From Terriglobia bacterium (GTDB taxonomy: Bacteria > Acidobacteriota > Terriglobia > Bryobacterales > Bryobacteraceae), in contig JAIQFS010000005.1 of NCBI GenBank assembly GCA_020073145.1, positions 1 to 64,000 of the forward strand: DNA of 64,000 nt, given 5' to 3'. The notes under the pieces are model-generated. The model saw nothing but the letters and a program-made list of their open reading frames with translations. It had not been told where the DNA came from and made no database searches. Of this stretch, positions 17,211 through 24,285 are shown piece by piece. Numbering within the stretch: the stretch's first letter is position 1; the number at the start of each line of letters is the position of its first letter. The position numbers were made by a program, and so were the translations under genes.

Positions 17211-18077
17211 ATGGATGGCAAACACCCCGCCGATGACCCGCAGGCGACGCCGTGGAACGGCCTCAGCGGACGCGCCTGGGTTGAGGCGCAGGAGGTACTC
17301 GACCGGATTTTCAAGCCGTTCGAGGACCTGCTCGTCGAAGCGGTGCTGGCCGGAGGCGCCGGAGGCCGGGTGCTCGACGTCGGCTGCGGCACGGGCGGCA
17401 CCACGCTCGCGGTGGCGCGCGGGCTCGGCGCGGAGGGCCGCTTGACCGGCATCGACATTTCGGAACAGATGCTCGCCGCCGCCCGGGCTCGCGCGGAACG
17501 CGAAAGCCTGCCGGCCCGTTTCATCCGTGCCGACGCGCAGAGCCACGCCTTCGAGCCGGCAAGCTTCGACATGATCCTTTCGCGCTTCGGCGTCATGTTT
17601 TTCGACGACTTCGTCCGGGCCTTTGAGAACTTACGGCGCGCCGCCCGGGAAGGCGCCGGACTCCGGGTCATCACCTGGCGGACTGACTCGGAAAACCCCT
17701 TCATGACGACGGCCGAGCGCGCCGCCCGGCCGCTGTTGCCGAACCTTCCCGTCCGAAAGCCGGACGGGCCCGGGCAGTTCGCCTTCGGGGACAAGGGACG
17801 CGTGCACCGCATTCTCAAGGAGAGCGGCTGGGCCGAGGCCGACATCCGGCCGATCGATGTTGCCTGCACCCTGCCCGAGAAGGAGTTGGTCCGTTACTTC
17901 ACCCGGCTCGGTCCTCTGGGCCTGATCCTTCCGGAGGCGGACGAGGGGACGCGACGGCAGGTCATCGAAACGGTCCGCACCGCATTTGATCCCTATGTGC
18001 ACGGAGCGGAAGTCCGCTTTACGGCGGCGTGCTGGATGATCGGCGCCCGTGCGCCGGCCGCGCGGCAGCCGTGCTAA
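17211..18077 (+). CDS. class I SAM-dependent methyltransferase (UbiE-like)
   Basis: The ATG at 17211, with GGAGG ten bases upstream, starts a 288-residue protein. The SAM-binding motif I is VLDVGCGTGGTT (near residues 50-61) and motif II the acidic GIDISEQML; motif post-I FDMILSRFGVMFF follows. The C-terminal third is a helical lid of the type seen in ubiquinone/menaquinone and small-molecule methyltransferases. The substrate is not evident from the sequence or the neighbours. The frame extends upstream to 17061, but that extension lacks a ribosome binding site. The next gene begins 10 bases after the stop. Confidence 0.82.
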   Translation: MDGKHPADDPQATPWNGLSGRAWVEAQEVLDRIFKPFEDLLVEAVLAGGAGGRVLDVGCGTGGTTLAVARGLGAEGRLTGIDISEQMLAAARARAERESLPARFIRADAQSHAFEPASFDMILSRFGVMFFDDFVRAFENLRRAAREGAGLRVITWRTDSENPFMTTAERAARPLLPNLPVRKPDGPGQFAFGDKGRVHRILKESGWAEADIRPIDVACTLPEKELVRYFTRLGPLGLILPEADEGTRRQVIETVRTAFDPYVHGAEVRFTAACWMIGARAPAARQPC

Positions 18078-18087
18078 GTTGTGAAGA

Positions 18088-18768
18088 GTGGTGCGACGCT
18101 TCCCTGTACTGAAAATGGGCCTCCGGATGGGTGTCGTTCTGGCGGCGGTCCTCGGCGTGTGTGCCCAGGAGCCAGCCACGCAGAACAAAGAGGCGGCTCA
18201 GGGGCTTCCGCCGCGAGTGGCGCCCACCGAGTATTACGCTCAAGCCAAGGCGGGCGTTGTGACGATTGCGGCTGAGTTCGTGAGACACTCGGTCCCCACC
18301 GCGCAAGGGACGCTCTCGACCGAAGACTTTGTGGTGGTGGAAGCCGGATTGTACGGCCCGCCGGACGCGCGGATCCAGATCTCCCTGGACGACTTTTCCC
18401 TCCGCATCAACGGGAAGAAGACGCCGTTGCGCAGCCAGCCCTACGGGCTGGTGCTGGCCTCCCTCAAAGATCCCGAATGGGTGCCGCCGGAACCGCCCGC
18501 CTCCTCGAAATCGAAGACCAGCATCGGTGGTGGTGGCGGCGGTCAGGCCGATTCCAATAGCCCGCCCCCGGTGGTGCATGTCCCCATCGAGGTGCAGCGC
18601 GCCATGGCACAGCATACGCAAAAGGCCTCGCTGCCTCTGGGAGACCGCGTTCTTCCCCAGGCCGGATTGCTGTTCTTCGAATACCGGGGCAACCTTCAAA
18701 AGATCAGTTCAATCGAGCTGATTTACAGCGGCCCGGCCGGCAAAGCCACTCTCCCGCTGCGGCCGTGA
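18088..18768 (+). CDS. exported protein of unknown function
   Basis: A 226-residue protein starting with GTG at 18088 (an ATG at 18115 is possible). A signal peptide covers about residues 1-26 (MGLRMGVVLAAVLGVCAQ). The mature part contains a beta-rich region (TIAAEFVRHS, FVVVEAGLYGP, ISLDDFSLRINGKK) and a Gly-rich linker with seven glycines near 150, then a second short beta segment (LLFFEYRGN). The C-terminal segment ends IELIYSGPAG. No catalytic motif is seen and I do not recognise the family. It may be co-transcribed with the methyltransferase upstream, 10 bases away. Confidence 0.6.
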   Translation: MVRRFPVLKMGLRMGVVLAAVLGVCAQEPATQNKEAAQGLPPRVAPTEYYAQAKAGVVTIAAEFVRHSVPTAQGTLSTEDFVVVEAGLYGPPDARIQISLDDFSLRINGKKTPLRSQPYGLVLASLKDPEWVPPEPPASSKSKTSIGGGGGGQADSNSPPPVVHVPIEVQRAMAQHTQKASLPLGDRVLPQAGLLFFEYRGNLQKISSIELIYSGPAGKATLPLRP

Positions 18769-18938
18769 CCACCGCGGGATTGCGGGCACGCGTCTGAGCG
18801 GCGCGAGGACCCGATCCAGACAATTTTCTATCGTCTTCCGCGCCCGACGAACCCCGGGGTGGTTGACACCCTTGAGCGACTTGTTTCAATCTATTGGTAT
18901 TCCCGCGAGCGCACTTTCGTCATCCAGACCATAACACT

Positions 18939-20690
18939 ATGAGTCCAAAAGCTACCGGTGCAAAGAAGAGGCCTTCGGGAGCCGGGCTGTTCGCCCTGCT
19001 CCAACCGTATCGGGGGTTGGTCGTCATCCTCGTCGCGCTGACGATCGTCGGGAACGCCCTGACGCTCGTGGTGCCCAAACTCATCTCGCGCGCCATCGAC
19101 GCCTACACGCAGCGGACCTTTGTTCTCTCGACCGTCGTCCTCGAGTTCTTCATCGTCTCGTTCCTGGTGTTCGCTTTGAACTATCTGCAGAACATCACCC
19201 AGACCTACACCTCCGAGCGCGTCGCGCGGGACCTGCGCACGCGTCTGGCCGCCAAGATCGCGACCCAGTCCTACAGCAGCGTGGAGACCCTCACCCCCGC
19301 CAAACTGCTGACCAATCTGACTTCCGACGTGGACGGCGTCAAGATGTTTGTTTCGATGGCGGTGGCCACCATCATCGCCTCGCTGTTCCTGATCGTCGGC
19401 GCGAGCGTGATGCTGCTGACCATCAACTGGCGGCTGGGGCTGAGCGTCCTGGGGGTGGTGCCGGTGGTCGGCGGCACCTTTTTCTTCGCGCTGCGGAAGG
19501 TCCGGGTTCTGTTCAGGCGCGGTCAGGAAGCCATCGACTGGCTGAACCGGGTGATCAATGAGAGCATCCTCGGGGCCACCCTCATCCGCATCCTGAATTC
19601 GCAGCGCTTTGAGGCGGAAAAATTCGCCGCCGCCAACCAGGAATCGCGGGATATCGGACTGGCCATCCTCCGCATCATGTCCGCCATGATCCCGGCCATC
19701 ACTCTGGCCGTCAATTTGGCCACCATCATCATTCTTCTGCTGGGCGGCCGCTTTGTGATTTTCGGCGGCATGACGCTTGGCGATTTCACCGCCTTCAACA
19801 GCTATCTCGCGCTGCTCATCTTTCCCATCATCCTGCTGGGGTTCATGAGTAACATCATGGCGCAGGCGGGCGCTTCCTACATGCGTCTGGGCCTGGTTCT
19901 GACGGCGCCGGAGGTCAAGCAATCCGGCCCGCTCCGGCCCGCTCTTCGCGGCGACCTCGCCATCGATAACGTCTCGCTCGCCTTTGGCGACAAGCAAGCC
20001 CTCAAGAATGTTTCTCTCTCGGTCAAGGGCGGCACCAAAACCGCGGTCATCGGCCCCACCGCCGCCGGAAAGACGCAATTGCTGTACGTGCTGATCGGGC
20101 TGCTGCAGCCGACCTCCGGAACCGTCACCTACGATGGCGAGCGGCTCGACGCCTACGATAAAGAAGCCCTGCACCGCCAGGTCGGATTCGTGTTTCAAGA
20201 CAGTATTCTGTTCAACTTGACGCTCCGCGAGAACATCGCTTTCAGCTCGGACATCCCGGACCAGGATCTGGAAAAAGCGATTGCGGCCGCGGAGTTGCGC
20301 GATTTCATCAAAACGCTGCCGCAGGGCCTCGACACGGTGGTCTCCGAGCGCGGGACCAGCCTTTCCGGCGGCCAGAAGCAGCGCGTGATGCTGGCCCGCG
20401 CGCTGGCGCTCAATCCCAAAGTATTGCTGCTCGACGATTTCACCGCGCGCGTCGATACCACGACCGAGCGCGCGATTCTGCGGAACATCCACGAACAGTA
20501 CCCCGGGATCACCCTGATTTCGGTGACGCAAAAGATCGCATCCGTCGAGAACTACGACCAGATCATCCTTCTGATGGAGGGCGAGATGCTGGCCACCGGA
20601 ACCCACGCGAAGCTGATGGAAACTTCGCCCGAATACGTGCAGATCTACGACTCGCAGCGGAGCACCAATGTCTATGAAGTACAAGCTTGA
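18939..20690 (+). CDS. ABC exporter half-transporter, subunit with degenerate ATP site
   Basis: A 583-residue type IV ABC exporter subunit: six membrane helices in the first 320 residues and a C-terminal nucleotide-binding domain. Walker A GPTAAGKT is at 372-379 and the signature LSGGQ is canonical at 475-479. However, the catalytic Glu after Walker B is Asp (LLLDD, Asp499-Asp500), and the H-loop His is Gln531 (VTQKI). Those changes are the hallmark of the non-hydrolysing half of heterodimeric exporters such as TM287/288. The start is ATG 18939; the open frame extends upstream to 18894 without a convincing start. The next gene overlaps its end by 23 bases and encodes the partner. Confidence 0.9.
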   Translation: MSPKATGAKKRPSGAGLFALLQPYRGLVVILVALTIVGNALTLVVPKLISRAIDAYTQRTFVLSTVVLEFFIVSFLVFALNYLQNITQTYTSERVARDLRTRLAAKIATQSYSSVETLTPAKLLTNLTSDVDGVKMFVSMAVATIIASLFLIVGASVMLLTINWRLGLSVLGVVPVVGGTFFFALRKVRVLFRRGQEAIDWLNRVINESILGATLIRILNSQRFEAEKFAAANQESRDIGLAILRIMSAMIPAITLAVNLATIIILLLGGRFVIFGGMTLGDFTAFNSYLALLIFPIILLGFMSNIMAQAGASYMRLGLVLTAPEVKQSGPLRPALRGDLAIDNVSLAFGDKQALKNVSLSVKGGTKTAVIGPTAAGKTQLLYVLIGLLQPTSGTVTYDGERLDAYDKEALHRQVGFVFQDSILFNLTLRENIAFSSDIPDQDLEKAIAAAELRDFIKTLPQGLDTVVSERGTSLSGGQKQRVMLARALALNPKVLLLDDFTARVDTTTERAILRNIHEQYPGITLISVTQKIASVENYDQIILLMEGEMLATGTHAKLMETSPEYVQIYDSQRSTNVYEVQA

Positions 20691-22431
20691 AACCGCCAAG
20701 GCGTTCGGCGCCAAGCGCTCTCTGCGCGCCGGCGTCAAGCGCTTCGTCCCGTTGATCGTTCCGGAGCGCGCGTACATTGCCGTGGCGGTGGCCGCCATGC
20801 TGGTCAGTTCCGGCGCTACCCTGGTCGGCCCGATGATCGTCGGCCGTGCGGTGGATACCTATATCCGCCTGAAAGACAGCCACGGCCTGCTGCTGTCCGC
20901 GCTGTTGTTGCTGGCGGTGTACCTGGTGGGCATTGTCGGCAGCTATACCCAGATCCTCACCATGGGCGGCGTGGGCCGGCGCGTGCTCTACAGCGTGCGC
21001 AACGTCCTCTTCGCGAAACTGCTGGATCTGCCCCTGGCCTTCTTCACCGAAAACAAGGCGGGCGACTTGATCTCGCGCGTCAACAGCGACACCGATAAAC
21101 TGAACCAGTTTGTGGCCCAGGCCCTGATGCAGTTCGTCAGCAGCCTGTTTCTGATGACGGGCGTGGCGGTGTTTGTGCTCTCGCTCAACTTCCGGCTGGG
21201 AATCGCGGCGCTTCTGCCGGCCATCGGCGTGTTCGCGGTCACCAAGGCCAGCTCGGCCTGGGTGAAACGCCGGAACATGCGCAGCATGCAGACCCTCGGC
21301 GGATTAAGCGCCGAGGTTCAGGAGAGCCTGCAGAATTTCAAAGTGATTGTGGCGTTCAACCGCCTGGATTATTTCCAGCGCAAATTCAAGACCGCCAACG
21401 ACACCAATTACACCGCCTCGGTATCGGCCGGCTATGCCAACAACATTTTCATGCCGATGTATGGGTTTGCGCACAATCTGGCGATGCTGCTGGTGCTGGC
21501 CTACGGCATCACGCTGATTGGAGCGTCGGAAACCACGGCCGGCCTGCTCATTGGATTCCTCCTCTACGTCAACAATTTCTACGGGCCAATGCGGCAACTG
21601 GCCACTGTGTGGTCCTCTTACCAGCTCGCGCTGGCGGCGCTCGACCGCATTTCCGAGGTGCTCGCGCTCGAGTCGGATATGCCGGTGCTGGCCGCGGGGC
21701 CGCCCGAAAACAGCGATGTCCTCGAATTCCGGAAAGTGCACTTCCAATATCCCGGCGGCAAGGAAGTTTTGCACGACATCACGCTCGAGTTGCAGAAAGG
21801 CAGCGTGTACGCCTTGGTCGGCCCGACGGGAGGCGGCAAGACGACCACGGCTTCGCTCATGGCCCGGCTCTATGATCCCACCGCGGGATCGATTCTCCTC
21901 GATGGCCGCGACATCCGGTCGGTGCCACCGGCCGAGCGCGCGCGCAAGATCGGCGTAATTCCGCAGGAGCCCTTCCTCTTCACCGGGACCGTTCGTGACA
22001 ACATCGTCTACGGCAACGAAGACCACGCGAACTGCACGGCCGCGCAGCTCGCCGAAATTTTGGAAGAATCCAATCTCTCGAGCCTGCTCACGCGTTTCTC
22101 CGAAGGCCTGGAGACGAAAGTAACCAGTAGCGGCAGCAGCATCAGCCTGGGCCAAAAGCAGCTGATTGCCTTCATGCGCGCCACCCTGCGAAGCCCCGAG
22201 CTGCTGATCCTCGATGAAGCCACGGCCAACATCGACACCGTGACCGAGCAGCTGCTCGAAGAGATTCTAGCCAAGCTCCCCCCGGAAACCACGAAGGTCA
22301 TCATCGCGCACCGCCTGAACACGATCGACAAGGTAGACCAGATCTTCTTCGTGAACTCAGGCGCGATCGCGCTCGCCGGCTCCATGGAACACGCGCTCGA
22401 AATGCTGCTGCACGAGAAGAGGGCGAGCTAG
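20668..22431 (+). CDS. ABC exporter half-transporter, catalytic subunit
   Basis: A 587-residue exporter subunit with an N-terminal six-helix domain and C-terminal ATPase. Walker A GPTGGGKT at 385-392, Walker B LILDE with catalytic Glu517, and H-loop His548 (AHR) are all intact, while its signature is altered to ISLGQ (492-496). In a head-to-tail dimer with the upstream subunit, this Walker site meets the other subunit's canonical LSGGQ to form the active site, and the altered signature meets the degenerate Walker site. The two genes overlap by 23 bases, so they are translationally coupled. Substrate is unknown; multidrug or lipid export is typical. Confidence 0.9.
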   Translation: MSMKYKLETAKAFGAKRSLRAGVKRFVPLIVPERAYIAVAVAAMLVSSGATLVGPMIVGRAVDTYIRLKDSHGLLLSALLLLAVYLVGIVGSYTQILTMGGVGRRVLYSVRNVLFAKLLDLPLAFFTENKAGDLISRVNSDTDKLNQFVAQALMQFVSSLFLMTGVAVFVLSLNFRLGIAALLPAIGVFAVTKASSAWVKRRNMRSMQTLGGLSAEVQESLQNFKVIVAFNRLDYFQRKFKTANDTNYTASVSAGYANNIFMPMYGFAHNLAMLLVLAYGITLIGASETTAGLLIGFLLYVNNFYGPMRQLATVWSSYQLALAALDRISEVLALESDMPVLAAGPPENSDVLEFRKVHFQYPGGKEVLHDITLELQKGSVYALVGPTGGGKTTTASLMARLYDPTAGSILLDGRDIRSVPPAERARKIGVIPQEPFLFTGTVRDNIVYGNEDHANCTAAQLAEILEESNLSSLLTRFSEGLETKVTSSGSSISLGQKQLIAFMRATLRSPELLILDEATANIDTVTEQLLEEILAKLPPETTKVIIAHRLNTIDKVDQIFFVNSGAIALAGSMEHALEMLLHEKRAS

Positions 22432-22457
22432 CGGGAGCGGCCGGGTCCGGCAGCGGC

Positions 22458-23285
22458 TTACTTGACCGCCGACAACCCTTCGCTCAATTCGATCAGAGTG
22501 CCGTAGGGGTCCTGGAACACCGCGAAGGCGGCGTTCATCGGCTCCGACTTGCGGTAGGGGTTGTCGAATCGGATTCCCGCGTCTTCGAGCTTTTTGGAGA
22601 ACGCCTCGAGTCCCACCACTTCGAGGCCGATGCGGTCGAAGGCCCGTCCCTTGGTGGGAGCCACCGGCCCCTTGGCCTGTTCGAACACAATGCTCGAACC
22701 CGGGATATTCGCCACCATCTCGCCGCCGCGCTTCACCATCTCCGCGCCGAGATACCTGGCGTACCACGCCTGCGCCTCCGCCACGTTCGGAACCACCATC
22801 TTGATGGTGTCGGCCACGATGGGCGCCGCCAAAGCCGGATCTTCGGTGATCCGTACCTTGATCTTATCGGGGGACAGCAGGTACACCTGCGTCCGGGAGC
22901 CGCCGGGCAGCGGTTGGATTCCCGCCTCCGCCCAGCGGGCGAGCGATCCCTTCAGATCCTTCACGGAAAACCCAATCCAATCGAGCGACGATCCTTCCGA
23001 TCCCGCCAGTTCCGCCGGCGGGGCCGGAGCCGGTGTCCCTCTCCCGCGTCCCTGCGCGCCACCGACTGTGAGCAGCAGCACGCCCGGGAACTTGATCAGG
23101 TTGAGCCGGCCGGCGAATTGCACCGGTTGTCCGCCGAGCGCTTGCCAGAACTTGTTGGCGGCGTCCACATCTTTGGCGCGCAACACATCGTGACCGGCGG
23201 AAACGCCGGCTGGATTGGGAGGGGGGAGTTGTGCCATCATGGGCAGCGCAAGGAGAAACAGGGCGGTGAGGAATCGTAGTTTCAT
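22458..23285 (-). CDS. secreted VOC (glyoxalase/dioxygenase superfamily) protein
   Basis: A 275-residue protein with a signal peptide (about 1-18, MKLRFLTALFLLALPMMA). Two vicinal-oxygen-chelate modules follow, about 30-145 and 155-270; the second is clearest, with the beta-alpha-beta entry (VPNVAEAQAWYARYLGAEM) and the closing strand AVFQDPYGTLIELSEG ending in the conserved Glu. In the first module the usual metal His is not obvious, so catalysis is uncertain. It may bind a small ligand in the periplasm. It converges on the ABC exporter operon and is divergent from the selenoprotein gene. Confidence 0.72.
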   Translation of the reverse strand: MKLRFLTALFLLALPMMAQLPPPNPAGVSAGHDVLRAKDVDAANKFWQALGGQPVQFAGRLNLIKFPGVLLLTVGGAQGRGRGTPAPAPPAELAGSEGSSLDWIGFSVKDLKGSLARWAEAGIQPLPGGSRTQVYLLSPDKIKVRITEDPALAAPIVADTIKMVVPNVAEAQAWYARYLGAEMVKRGGEMVANIPGSSIVFEQAKGPVAPTKGRAFDRIGLEVVGLEAFSKKLEDAGIRFDNPYRKSEPMNAAFAVFQDPYGTLIELSEGLSAVK

Positions 23286-23390
23286 AAGCTCCGCCGATCA
23301 TATCATTTCGGCCCGGCGCACCATTCCGGCGATACGGCCTGGTGTTGCCGGCCGCCTTCTCCATTCCACTGGAGACGGGAGAGCTGCTTC

Positions 23391-24173
23391 ATGAAACGCC
23401 ACTGGAACGTTCCCATTTGGGCGGGCTTTGCCCTCGTGATTGCCGCGGTCGCCAGTTACGTACCCGTCTTCGCCGTCTTTCCGGTGACGCGGGATGTTCC
23501 TTGGGTCAATTACCTGCTGTTTCTGGCGGGCGGCTGGTTGCTGGCAGCCGGGCTCAGGCGCGCCTTTCGCGATCCGGAGCACTACCGGGGCAAGATCGCA
23601 GGGTCCATCCTCGGCGGGCTGAGCATCGTGCTGTGCGGGGTCTTCGTCGTCGGCATTCTCTACTTTGGAAAACAAATACCCTCATCGTTGAACGCGCTGC
23701 GGACGGGACAGTCCGCGCCATCGTTCACGCTACGGGACACCGCTGGAAAACCGGTGGCCTCCTCCGAACTCCTGAAGAGCCATCGCGCGCTTCTGCTGGT
23801 CTTCTACCGCGGCTATTGGTGACCGTTCTGCAACTCCGAGTTACGGGGTTTCGAGCAGCACGTTCGCGAATTCCACAACCAGGGCGTCGAAATTGTAGCG
23901 ATCAGCGTCGATTCGCCAGAAGAGTCGCAACGCCTCTGCAAGGAACGGGGGTACAGCTTCCCGTTCCTCTCCGATCCCAAAGCCGAGGTGATTCGTGAGT
24001 ATGGCGTCTTGCACCCAAAGGGCGGCGAAAACGGAGAAGACATCGCGCGGCCGGCCGAGTTCCTGGTGGATGCCACGGGAGTGATCCGTTGGGTGAATTT
24101 GACCGAAGATCTGCGAGTGCGCGCCAGGCCGGAATCGGTACTGGAGGCTATCCAGCGCCTGGGGGCCGGGTGA
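23391..24173 (+). CDS. selenocysteine-containing peroxiredoxin-like membrane protein (UGA read through)
   Basis: One 260-residue protein if the TGA at 23820-23822 is read as selenocysteine (residue 144). The N-terminus has three hydrophobic helices (about 7-29, 41-57, 69-92). A peroxiredoxin/AhpC-TSA thioredoxin-fold domain follows: APSFTLRDTAGKPV, then VFYRGYW-U-PFCNSEL, then VEIVAISVDSPEES, then PFLSDP and PAEFLVDATGVIRWV. Cysteine homologues carry WCPFC at this point, so the UGA replaces the reactive first Cys and leaves the resolving Cys at 147. The frame stays open with full homology for 116 codons after the UGA. The protein should reduce peroxides at the membrane or periplasmic face. 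No selA, selB, selD or tRNA-Sec lies in this window. Without Sec insertion the product would be a truncated 143-residue protein. Confidence 0.85.
23828..23858 (+). promoter_or_regulatory. candidate bacterial SECIS hairpin
   Basis: Directly after the UGA, CTGC (23828-23831) pairs with GCAG (23855-23858), and AACTCC (23832-23837) pairs with GGGGTT (23845-23850, one G-U), closing a 7-base loop GAGTTAC; TCGA bulges on the 3' side. The loop starts 15 bases past the UGA, close to the spacing SelB needs. Pairing was done by eye. Confidence 0.6.
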
Positions 24174-24285
24174 CGTCAGCCGGCGAAAAAGCCGAACGGG
24201 GGTCGTGTTCGAAACGGCATCCAGTGCCGGAAGCTCGCTGCGCTCCGCTTCCGGTTTCGCGGAAAACCAGGAGCAGAGGAGCGCC

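Noticed and set aside
18891-20798. A 635-codon open frame antisense to the ABC exporter genes
   Set aside because: It mirrors a gene with clear ABC motifs; its predicted product is His/Asp/Gly-rich low-complexity sequence produced by high GC content.
23988-24173. A separate small gene downstream of the 143-residue membrane protein
   Set aside because: It is the C-terminal part of the same peroxiredoxin-like frame past the UGA; it has no start signal of its own.
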